Below, piece after piece: positions 46,795-56,000 of a stretch of DNA of 61,470 bases (its first letter is position 1; each line of letters starts with the position of its first letter). Under the pieces are notes generated by a model. The model was not told where the DNA came from, did no database searches, and worked only from the letters and a program-made list of their open reading frames with translations. The DNA is from Pedobacter sp. AK013. Its GTDB lineage: Bacteria > Bacteroidota > Bacteroidia > Sphingobacteriales > Sphingobacteriaceae. A program made the translations under genes and the position numbers. The DNA is taken from positions 81,440 to 142,909 of the forward strand of contig NZ_JACHCQ010000012.1 in NCBI RefSeq assembly GCF_014205835.1, given 5' to 3'.

Positions 46795-46893
46795 TACCCA
46801 TCTGTTACCTGTTGTTTACCCTTTCCTGCTACCAGGTTAACCCCAAGCTTACCTCAGGGTTACCCTGGCTGTACCCTTTGGTTACCTAAAAGG
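46795..46893 (+). repeat. Array of nine TACC elements spaced at 11 bp
   Basis: TACC(C/T) occurs at 46795, 46806, 46817, 46830, 46850, 46861, 46872 and 46883, with TAACC at 46838. Seven of the nine steps fit an 11-bp ladder that keeps phase across 88 bp. The intervening 7 bp are not conserved. This helical spacing suggests a row of protein-binding sites on one face of the DNA (or an 11-nt-spaced RNA recognition track). The 280 bp from here to the next gene contain no ORF. Confidence 0.7.
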
Positions 46894-47007
46894 TAAAGCC
46901 AGGGCTTGCTTTGGCTAATTGGCCACTCTTGTTATGGTTAAGCTGCCCTAAAGCAGGCTGCAACAAAAGCCCAGGCTCCCTGGCACTGCGGGCCAGTAAT
47001 GATGGTT

Positions 47008-47060
47008 CATTTTAGCTCATTTACCGCCCAAATTGGTCCAATTTAGTCCATTTTAGCTCA
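47008..47060 (+). repeat. Direct repeats CATTTTAGCTCA with A/T-rich decamer spacing
   Basis: CATTTTAGCTCA occurs at 47008-47019 and 47049-47060. Between and around them run related units of 10-11 bp (AAATTGGTCC, AATTTAGTCC). This places a second helically phased motif set 115 bp before the DUF6266 start. Confidence 0.6.
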
Positions 47061-47174
47061 AAATGCGGTGCTGTGCGGCCAGGCTGCTAGGTTTGAGCAT
47101 GGATTTAAACATACCGGTATAAATAGAGATCCTTTTTTTAAACAAACATTTTTTCACTTAAAGAAACAAAAATT

Positions 47175-47813
47175 ATGGCAACGTATTCAAAAGGCGCAAA
47201 CGGCGCATTCTCTGGCAAAGTAGGCAGTGTAATTGGCAGCAACTGGCGCAGCATCGATTACCTGAAGGGCCTGCCCAAAAAAAGCAGTAAGCCTAGTACA
47301 GAACCACAGCTGGCACAGCGCAGCAAATTTGCCCTGGCGCCGCTCTACCTGAGCCCCATTAAAGATATTTTAAATATTGGCTTTAAAGATAAACAGCTCA
47401 ATAAACTTACAGGCTACAATGCAGCCGTAAAAATCTTTTTAAACCAGGCGATCAGCGGCGATTATCCCGATTTCGTAATCGATTTTTCGCAGGTGCTACT
47501 GAGCAAAGGTTCGCTCTCGGTTTTTCATGGCCTTAACGCCAGCCTGCAGGGTGCCGATATAGTACTGAACTGGCAGGGTGTTTTAAACCGCTACAATGCC
47601 TTTACCGATGACCTGCTTACGGTAGTACTTTTTAACGATACCAAAAAGATGTACCTGATATACGAAGAAGCACAGCGTGGTGCACTTACCTACACTGCGG
47701 TAATCGGCCCGGGCTTTACGGGCGATGTTTTTCATGGATGGGCCTTTGCAGTTAAGCGCGATGCCACTTCAGTATCTGGCAGCCAGTACCTGGGCAGTTT
47801 TACCATTCCTTAG
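47175..47813 (+). CDS. DUF6266-family protein
   Basis: This 212-residue protein has no signal peptide and carries the characteristic Bacteroidota start GANGAFSGKVGSVIGSNWRS, rich in Gly and Ser, followed by TEPQLAQRSKFALAPLYL. The C-terminal half is beta-rich (GDVFHGWAFAVKRD). The family is DUF6266 as I recognise it; its function is unknown. Genes of this type sit beside small HTH and TIGR02594-like genes in many Bacteroidota. The N-terminal QxAQRxKF pattern recalls prophage structural proteins. The leader contains the repeat arrays described above, and a terminator follows 16 bp after the stop. Confidence 0.8.
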   Translation: MATYSKGANGAFSGKVGSVIGSNWRSIDYLKGLPKKSSKPSTEPQLAQRSKFALAPLYLSPIKDILNIGFKDKQLNKLTGYNAAVKIFLNQAISGDYPDFVIDFSQVLLSKGSLSVFHGLNASLQGADIVLNWQGVLNRYNAFTDDLLTVVLFNDTKKMYLIYEEAQRGALTYTAVIGPGFTGDVFHGWAFAVKRDATSVSGSQYLGSFTIP

Positions 47814-47829
47814 TTTATTATTTAACCCC

Positions 47830-47866
47830 GCCCAAGCCTTGCAGAACCGCAGGTTTGGGCTTTTTA
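47830..47866 (+). terminator. Terminator after the DUF6266 gene
   Basis: GCCCAAGCCT (47830-47839) pairs with AGGTTTGGGC (47851-47860; one G-T pair), loop of 11 nt, then TTTTT. It separates the DUF6266 gene from the membrane-protein gene at 47879. Confidence 0.75.
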
Positions 47867-47878
47867 AAAAGAAAAGAT

Positions 47879-48253
47879 ATGAAAACTTTAAAACTGGCTT
47901 TAACGGCGCTCATGCCCGCGAGGCAATTACTCGAAAAATTAATGCTGGCCACCATCTTGATTTTAGGCTGGCTTACACTACCTAATTTATTAAAAACGTT
48001 CGAACCTACTGCAGCGCTGCTCGATGCAGGCATCTGGCAGCTGCTTTTGCTCGGCATTTTGTGTTATATGGCCCTGTTACAAATTGCCTGGTGGCTTTTA
48101 TACCGTTTCTGGCTTGGCCTGGGCCTGCTTAAATTAACAGATATGGTTTTACAATTTAAACAGCTAAACTCATGGCAACAGTTAAGGTTTTTTTGGGCAT
48201 CGTTTGCTTTGCTTTTTTTAGCAGGAATAGCCTGCCTGGCCACAGTACTATAA
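47879..48253 (+). CDS. Small membrane protein, holin-like in position
   Basis: This 124-residue protein has three hydrophobic segments: LMLATILILGWLTLP, LLLLGILCYMALLQIAWWLL and FFWASFALLFLAGIACLATV. A basic N-terminus (MKTLKLALTALMPAR) suggests an inside start. It has no family that I recognise. Its place immediately before a CHAP-like amidase and a lipoprotein copies the holin-endolysin-spanin order of phage lysis modules, which is the only reason to call it holin-like. ATG 47879 is chosen over an in-frame start at 47855, which lies in the terminator. The next gene begins 20 bp after its stop. Confidence 0.65.
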   Translation: MKTLKLALTALMPARQLLEKLMLATILILGWLTLPNLLKTFEPTAALLDAGIWQLLLLGILCYMALLQIAWWLLYRFWLGLGLLKLTDMVLQFKQLNSWQQLRFFWASFALLFLAGIACLATVL

Positions 48254-48273
48254 AGCCGGGGCCGGGTAGGGCA

Positions 48274-48735
48274 ATGGCCGATAGGGAAAAGCTGTTGCAA
48301 ATTGCAAAAAACGAAATTGGCGTGCACGAAGTTTCGGGCCATAACGATGGGCCAAGGGTGGTGGCCTACCTGCACTATGCAGGTGCCGAAGAGGGCAGCC
48401 CCTGGTGTGCAGCTTTTGTTAGCTGGGTTTTTGGCCAGGCCGGCTACGCCGCACCACGTACGCCCTGGAGCCCGGCTTTATTTCCACAGGGTAAACGCAC
48501 CGCACAGATCAATCCGGCAACGGTATTTGGCATTTACTTTAGCCACCTGAAACGCATTGGCCATTGTGGTTTGGTAGAGCGGCAGCAAGGCGACTGGCTC
48601 ATTACCATTGAGGGGAATACCAATATAGCGGGCAGCAGGGAAGGCGATGGGGTATACCGCAAACGGCGGCCCCTAAAAGCCATCAGGTATTTTGCCGATT
48701 GGACCAATAGGAAAGGAGCGGGTAATGAAAAATAA
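48274..48735 (+). CDS. CHAP-like peptidoglycan amidase (TIGR02594 type)
   Basis: This 153-residue cysteine amidase should cleave peptidoglycan peptides. The catalytic Cys45 lies in SPWCAAFVSWVFG and His97 in IGHCGLVE, followed by Glu113 or Asn115 in ITIEGNTN as third residue. The opening LLQIAKNEIGVHEVSGHNDG is the usual start of this family, so I use ATG 48274 rather than ATG 48172, whose hydrophobic extension merely mirrors the transmembrane coding of the gene it would overlap by 82 bp. No signal peptide remains, so export would need another route, for example a holin. Its end overlaps the next start by 11 bp. Confidence 0.82.
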   Translation: MADREKLLQIAKNEIGVHEVSGHNDGPRVVAYLHYAGAEEGSPWCAAFVSWVFGQAGYAAPRTPWSPALFPQGKRTAQINPATVFGIYFSHLKRIGHCGLVERQQGDWLITIEGNTNIAGSREGDGVYRKRRPLKAIRYFADWTNRKGAGNEK

Positions 48736-49207
48736 GTTCAACCTGTTAACCACCTGTTGCCTGATCATTTCGGCCTGCGGAAGTTTAAAAAGCGAAAAGA
48801 CGCTGCAAACGGAAAACCTCCAGGCGAACAGCCTTAGCCAGGCACATCGCCTTGAGCAAAGCCGGGCAACAGCAAACACCTTACTGCTCGATACCAGTAA
48901 CAGCGAATATGTGGTGCAGATCACTCCAGTGGGGAAATTCCGCTACAGCGCCGAAAATGGTTTCGAAGGCATGGCCGAAAAGGTTGTGGTACGCGGAAAA
49001 GCCAGTAAAAGGCAGGTCATGCATCAGCAAAGGCAAATAGGCCACCAGCTGCAATACCAAAAGCATAGCGTGGAAAGCACCGCGTTAAAAACAGAGGTGC
49101 TGCACATGGATAAAAGCAGGAAGCCGAATTTTGGCACGATAGGTATAGGCCTGGTAGTGGTACTGGGCCTGGCCTGCTGGTTAACGCGGAAATGGCTATT
49201 TACCTGA
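48725..49207 (+). CDS. Lipoprotein with C-terminal membrane anchor, spanin-like in position
   Basis: This 160-residue lipoprotein (lipobox IISAC, then GSLKSEK) has a charged, Gln/Ser/Lys-rich middle likely to be helical and a C-terminal transmembrane helix (IGIGLVVVLGLACWL). Two membrane attachments, one lipid and one helix, are reminiscent of unimolecular spanins of phage lysis modules. The start overlaps the amidase stop by 11 bp, indicating coupled translation. I recognise no family. It closes the lysis-like cassette, before a strong terminator. Confidence 0.65.
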   Translation: MKNKFNLLTTCCLIISACGSLKSEKTLQTENLQANSLSQAHRLEQSRATANTLLLDTSNSEYVVQITPVGKFRYSAENGFEGMAEKVVVRGKASKRQVMHQQRQIGHQLQYQKHSVESTALKTEVLHMDKSRKPNFGTIGIGLVVVLGLACWLTRKWLFT

Positions 49208-49214
49208 AGATTAA

Positions 49215-49253
49215 AAATGCTCCCTTTAAGCAAAGTTAGGGGAGCATTTATTT
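49215..49253 (+). terminator. Terminator of the lysis-like cassette
   Basis: AAATGCTCCC (49215-49224) pairs perfectly with GGGAGCATTT (49240-49249), then ATTTC. It starts 7 bp after the stop. The remaining 240 bp up to 49495 hold no gene that I can see. Confidence 0.8.
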
Positions 49254-49495
49254 CATAATCAGCTCAAAACATTACCTGCACCCATCGATTGTAATCGAGT
49301 AAATAATAATTAATAGTGAGTACATCAATAAAAAACGAGACAACAAAAACTGATTGTCTGGTGAGGTGCCGAAAGAGACCATTTCGTCACAGTAGATTTC
49401 CATATATGTCTTTAGAAAATGTACGGTCATAAAAAAGTATTCATGTAAGAGTAAAGAGGTTTTGTCCTGAAAATTAAAGGGTTGATGTAAAAAAG

Positions 49496-49526
49496 TTTGG
49501 TAAACCTAATTTTTTAGGTAATATTG
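49496..49526 (+). promoter_or_regulatory. Promoter of the Rhs toxin operon, with internal dyad
   Basis: TTTG (49496-49499), 19 bp, then TAATATTG (49519-49526) matches the Bacteroidota housekeeping promoter at 11 of 12 defined bases or better. The dyad ACCTAA-TTTT-TTAGGT fills the spacer (49504-49519), where a bound regulator would block RNA polymerase. Transcription should start near 49533, about 30 bp before the first gene. Confidence 0.7.
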
Positions 49527-49563
49527 AGCATCAGATTTTATCGGAAAACAAAAACTATCTACA

Positions 49564-50028
49564 ATGAAAAGATGCGCTCTTATCTTCTTCGTATTTACGT
49601 TTGCCCTTTTAAAAAATTCTGCGGCGCAGAAACTGGCCTTCAGTTATGACGCGTCAGGGAATCAGACAGAGCGACGTTGGATATGTATAAATTGCCCTTC
49701 AGCGAGGCAGATGGCAACGGCTAACAAAAACCTTATTACTACCCAGAGTGAACTGGGGACTGATGGGCTTATTACCGAACGTGGTATCAAAGCCTATCCA
49801 AATCCGCTTAAGGAAACGCTTAATGTTTCCTGGGGTTCGCCTGATAAAATCTTCCTCAAAAGCCTGGATGTGTATAGTGTTGGTGGCAACAGGGTTTTTA
49901 GCATGTCCTATAAGCCAGACGAACGGCAAGCTACTATTACTTTTCAGCAACTACCCCCCGGGACTTATCTACTGGTTGGACGGTACTCCGATTCAAAGAC
50001 TGAGACTATAAAGCTTATTAAATATTAA
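49564..50028 (+). CDS. Small T9SS-exported protein with YD motif and type A sorting domain
   Basis: This 154-residue protein has a signal peptide ending NSAAQ, a short mature piece with an Rhs-like YD motif (FSYDASGNQTERRW), a Cys-x-x-Cys (CINC), and a C-terminal type IX secretion sorting domain (KAYPNPLKETLNVSW; PPGTYLLVGRY; IKLIKY). The whole is little more than a tag. Such miniature genes often sit directly before Rhs/SpvB genes in Bacteroidota; it may help to deliver or anchor the Rhs protein. The gap to the Rhs gene is 27 bp and they share the promoter at 49496. Confidence 0.78.
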   Translation: MKRCALIFFVFTFALLKNSAAQKLAFSYDASGNQTERRWICINCPSARQMATANKNLITTQSELGTDGLITERGIKAYPNPLKETLNVSWGSPDKIFLKSLDVYSVGGNRVFSMSYKPDERQATITFQQLPPGTYLLVGRYSDSKTETIKLIKY

Positions 50029-50055
50029 CCTCACATTCTGAAATATATCGCTCTA

Positions 50056-53000
50056 ATGAAAATTCTTTCCACTCTTTCCGTAATAGTTTTTGCACTCGGT
50101 ATACAAGTAAGCGAGGCACAGAATAAAAAAGATAGTACGAACAAGCAGACTGATACCTTAAACAAATCCACTGGCACGATATTACCAATCATCTCCCGGG
50201 AGATTAAAGTGGTAAAAGAAGCAGTTCCACAGTTTTCCAAAAGCGAGGCTAAAACAGGTGTGGCAAAAAACAATACATTAGGAACACCAGTTGAGAAACC
50301 TCCTGTGGATCCTGTTGATCCGGGAGATCCACCAACAGGACCGGGATCGTCCGGAGCAAGCGAAGCGGGACGGACAACTACCAGTATTGATGTGTCTCCA
50401 AGTGGAGGCTCTGTTTTCAACATCCCATTTTTTCTCCCACCAGGTCTTGGCAATGCTGTTCCCCAGCTCGGGCTATCGTATAATGCGCAATCGGGAAACG
50501 GTAGCGCGGGATTTGGGTGGAATATTACAGGGCTATCATCTATAACGCGCTTATCGACCACAATATTCCATGATAACAAGATCAGGGGAATAAACTTTGA
50601 TGCAGATGACCGTTTTGCACTTGATGGCCAAAGACTTTTGTTAAAAAGTGGAAACTATGGGGCAGATGGTGCAGAGTACCAAACAGAGGTTTACTCAAAT
50701 ATCAGAATCTTCTCACGCGGGGTTTCTCCATATGGCGCTTCTTTTGGTCCTGAATATTTCGAGGTATTATATCCTGATGGTTCAAAAGCGTTCTATGGGA
50801 GCAGTACCAATTCGAGAACGCAAACACAGTATTCGATAACATATAGTGAAAACGCAATTGGTGCGAGGATAAATTATAGCTACAACCAATCCAATAATGT
50901 CCTTTACATCAGTCAGGTGTCTTTTGGGGCGCTAGGTAACGCCAGTCCGATTAACCAGGTAAATTTTAGCTATGCTTATGCTACCAGAGCCGAAACGGCA
51001 TACGTTGGGGGACTGGCTTTTTATTGGGACCAAATATTAACGAAGGTCAGTGTTATAGCCAACGGGAACAATTTCAGAAATTATAAAATTACCCATAATG
51101 CTATTACGCCCTTAAATTATCAACGTATCGCTAGTGTTCAGGAATTCGATGGCAATGAGACCAAGTCTTTTATGCCCATTAACTTTACATATGGTGCTAC
51201 GGGTGATATACTGTCTACAACGCTTGTTTCCAATCTTGGGCTTTCTGGATTGGCAAGCAATAACTCGGATATAGTTACCGCTGATTTTACAGGTGATGGG
51301 TCGATGGACTTTTTAGTTTATCCCAAAGGAGTAAAAGATAAGTTTTGGACATTCTTCGATCTGGACACAAACCCCCAGAGTTTTAACATGGGCTATCAGA
51401 TTAACACAGGTGTTTTTAAAGATATCTTCCCGGTAACTTGGTTGACACATAATGAAAAGATAATTTCTGGTCAGGGAATCGCCGTCGCAAAAGACAACGG
51501 GCCGGGATCTGTTAAGTTCACTGTTTATTCATCTGGCACTACTGCACCTGTATATTACCAGTACGATAAGATATGGAATGACCTGCCTCGTTATCCTGGT
51601 TACCATTCTGGCTGCGATAATCAATACCACGAGGGAGAGTTTGCTGATATGGATTTCGTTTCCGGGGATTTCAACGGTGACGGTCTTTCAGATGTGATAG
51701 CCATTGGAAAGTCAACCAGTGTGGTAGTGTACGAGTATATGGATCCAAATGGTGGGGGCGATACTGATTGGAGACAGCCAGCTCCATGGGAGGAAGAACT
51801 CCTTGTGAGTACTATGGGGGGCTGTATTCAACAATATGCAGAATCTGGCTCACAGGCTACTTTTGTGAATCTTGACCGAAGGCTCAGTTCAGATTATATT
51901 ACCCCTTTAGGCGGGCTGTATCCATTCTATCAGACTGGAGAAAAACTTTATTCAGGTGATTTTAACGGGGATGGGAAAACTGATTTTGTCCACATCAAGA
52001 ATGGGGCAATGTATGTTTATACCCTCAATAGCAATCAGATGCTGGAACAGCTCTGGCAAAAAATTGATACAAGAATCGTTCTTGGCCAGGTTATCCTGTT
52101 GGGAGATTATAATGGTGATGGTAAGACTGATGTGATGTTCTCTACTGGAAATAATTCCCTTTTTACCACTTTTATGTCTACAGGAAAAGGATTTGAAAAA
52201 CAGGAGAAATACCAGCCGTTTACTAATACGCCGGCAACCTGGGATGGTACCGGCCCTGGCACACTCAATCTTTACTATCTACTGGCCAATGATGTTGATG
52301 GAGATGGAAAAACCGATATCATCTCGGCGCAGACTACAACCTATAACTCAAGTTCGCTGGGGACGCTCTATGTCTCTGTTTACAATAATTCTGGGGCATC
52401 GTATGATCTACAGCCAAATTTTACCCTCAGCGTTTCCTCGAATTGGAGGAGAGCAAATCTTAGGCATTACGCTATTCCTATATTCCTTAATCCAACCCGG
52501 CCAAACTTCAGGCTTGAATTTGGGTTTTTAAGTGATAACTCGGTGAATCTCTTTAAATTCAATAGAGATGTCAAGGCTGAAACCCAGTTACAGGCAGTTG
52601 AGCAGGATGGTGTAATTTATACTATAGAGTACAAACAACTTGTAGGTAACCAGGGATATACTGATATTCCGATTTACCAGGCCGGTTACGAGCAAACCTA
52701 CCCCTACGTTGATTTGGAGAATATTCCTGGTATGTCCTTTGTGAGTAAGATCAATCGATATTTTGGATCTGGGGTGGTAATTCAGGTCTTTGGTTATGGT
52801 AAAGCCGTAAGCCATGCACAGGGACTTGGTTTTTTGGGGTTCGGCGAAGTAATCCGGAGCAACTGGCATGTAAACAGCAGTGATAACAACCGTATTTTCA
52901 GCATTAGTATTTCTGATCCACAGCTTCGAGGAGCTACAATCAGAAGCTTTAATACAAAATCTACCTATCTCAACCCCAGCATAAAAAATATGGGCCTAAC

Positions 53001-56000
53001 ACCGCTGGTTACTGGCGACGGTGCTTCGCTGAACGATTATATTAGCAGAACAGACCAGGTTTACAATACACAGCTTCTGCCAAACAAAGTCTTTGTCAAT
53101 GTAGCCGTTGGTATAGTTAGCAAAGATATGCTCTCCGAAACCTTCAGTACCCAGACTATGGAATATGACAGTTTTTATAATGTTACCAAAAGCACAGGGA
53201 ATTTTAATGGCGAAGGCTCGAAAATAACAGATATTACTTACGATAACAATCCTTCGGGTAACTACATCGGGAGAATATTATCCAGTAAGGCAACCTTGAG
53301 CAGTGGAACGGAGATTTTTATAACAGAAGATGAATATACTTATAATGGTTTTCTACTCACCCGGTTAAAAAAGAAAGGGAACGGTACCGATTGGGCGATA
53401 GAAGATATGACCTATGACGGTTTTGGTAATGTAACCCAAAAAGCCACCACAGCACCTGGAGGTGCTCAACATTCAGTAGCAATGAGTTATGATGCTACCG
53501 GGCGCTTTATGATTAATTCGACGGATATTGATGGGATGATTTCTTCAGGTACATATGATAACAGTACAGGAAATCAGCTTACTGATACCAATCCTTTTGG
53601 TCATACAACCACCAATAGTTACGACACCTGGGGCAAGGTAATTTCGAGTACTGATTATTTAGGCAAATCAACCGTTACCACATATGCTGCAACAGCGCTA
53701 GGTGGTACCAGTATTACCAGAAGCAATGATGAAGGAAACATTACAACCAGTTTCTATAATGCCTTGGGACAGAAAACCGGTGACGTTACTAAAACCGTTA
53801 TGGGAGGCAACCTGGCTACCGAAACAGAATACGATGTGTATGGGCGTCTCTTCCGCCAAAGTGAACCTGCCGCGCAAGGTTCTGCCAGTCAATGGAACGA
53901 AACGGCTTATGATGAATATGGGAGGGTAAAGAAAACTACCAGTTTCACGGGCAAAGTAACTAACATCACTTATAGTGCTTTAAGCACTACTGTAAACGAT
54001 GGGACTAAAAGTGTAACTACCACTAAAAATGCGATGGGGCATATTGAAAGCTTGCAGGACCCTGGAGGAACGATCAACTATAGTTATTATGCTAACGGGA
54101 ATATGAAGATGGCGAATTACGGGGGCATCATACTGAGTATTGAGCAGGATGGCTGGGGACGGAAAACGAAGCTGACAGATCCATCTGCAGGGATATATGA
54201 GTACCAGTATGATGGCTGGGGCCAACTGATCAAAGAAATAACACCAAAAGGGGTTACAGAAATGAGCTATGATAATGCAGGAAAAATTACGCAGAAAAAA
54301 TTAACTGGTGATGAAACCAACATTCAGCTGGATTATACTTATGACGGTACGACCAAATTAATGACCAGTTTGGCCTTGAGCAATGCCGACGGCAATAATA
54401 CAACTTATACCTATAATTATGATGGTGACAAAAGAATCAGCAGCACGGTAGAAGATAACGTACATGCCCGATTTGTAAAAGGGTATACTTATGATGGCTT
54501 TGGTCGCATTAATACCCAAAGTTACGAAGCTAAAAACAAAGCAAATAATACCATTGCAACTAAAACTATAGAGATGCAATATCAGAATGGAGAGCTTCTG
54601 CAAACTACATTACAAGGTACCGGTCAAATCTTATGGAAGGTGAATGCGCTTGATAGTAAGGGGAATTTAACACAAGCGATGCAGGGAACGGCGTTAAAAA
54701 ACACGATACAGTATGATGGCTATGGTTTTCCACAACAAAACCTTCTGGAAAATATAGCCGCTACACCTACTACTCTAATGAGCCTAGGGTATAATTATGA
54801 TGCACAGCGTGGTTTACTTAACAGCCGAAGTAACAGTGCCTTTAACTGGAGCGAGAGCTTTAGTTATGATAGTCAGAACCGCTTAACGGCTTTTAATGAT
54901 AATGCAGGCAATAATAGCCAGGTCTATGATAACCGTGGTAGGATAACCGACAACAGCCAGTTAGGAACTTACGCTTATGACGGGAATACTTACCGTCAAA
55001 GCGAACTAACGCTCAATGTAGGCGCAAATCCATATTATCAAAATGACCACCCGCTACAGCAGATCAGCTATAATGCTTTTAAAAGTCCGGTGGAGATTAT
55101 AGAGCAAGGCAAGGAACGCATCAGCTTTCAGTACAATGCTTCACTTGGGCGCTCACACATGTACTACGGTGATGAGCAAGCTGATAAATTGTTGCGCCGC
55201 TACAGGCGGCATTACAGTGAGGATGGGGGGATGGAAATTACCAATGACTTGCAGACCGGAAAAACCTGTTTTGTTTTTTACCTGGGTGGTGATGCCTATA
55301 CAGCGCCGGCAATATGGAAAGAAGAATACTCGGGCGGAGCCGCCCAGGCCGCTAGCCTATACTACTTGCACCGCGACCATCTGGGCAGCATTGTAATGAT
55401 TACCAATGACCAAGGTGCCGTGGTAGAGAAACGCCAGTTCGATGCCTGGGGCAATGTTGTAAAGATACAAGATGGGGCCGGGAATGATTTGGCTGGCTTT
55501 GTCGTATTAGATAGAGGTTATACCAGCCACGAGCATTTGCTTGGAGTAGGACTAATCCATATGAATGGACGTTTGTATGACCCTAAGCTGCACCGGTTCC
55601 TATCACCCGATAATTTTGTGCAGGATCTTTACAATACACAGAACTATAATCGCTATGGTTATGCGATGAACAACCCGCTCATGTTTACGGATCCTAGTGG
55701 GGAGTTTATTTGGGCATTTTTTGCAGTTGGAGCCTTAATTGGGGCATTGACAGGCGGAGTAAGTTATGTAGCATCGGCTATAAGGACGGGTGACTGGAGT
55801 TGGAGTGGGCTCGGAATGTCGATGCTTGCAGGAGCTGTTATAGGAGGAGTAACGGGTGGGGTCAATCCCGCCGGACTGGTCAGCAGTTCATTAGGGACTA
55901 CGTTTGCAAGTGCTTTTGTAGGCGGGTTTATGCCTGCTGCAAACTTTTCACTAGGTGATTTCAATTTCAGTATTTCTCCGTCGATAGCTTTTGGCAAATC

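Noticed and set aside
46795..46893. Plasmid-type replication iterons
   Set aside because: There is no replication initiator or partition gene, and the conserved core is only 4-5 bp per 11-bp unit, shorter than usual iterons.
48172..48273. Longer start of the CHAP-like amidase with an apparent signal peptide
   Set aside because: The hydrophobic extension overlaps 82 bp of the preceding membrane-protein gene in another frame and reflects its transmembrane codons. The family normally starts near LLQIAKNEIGV.
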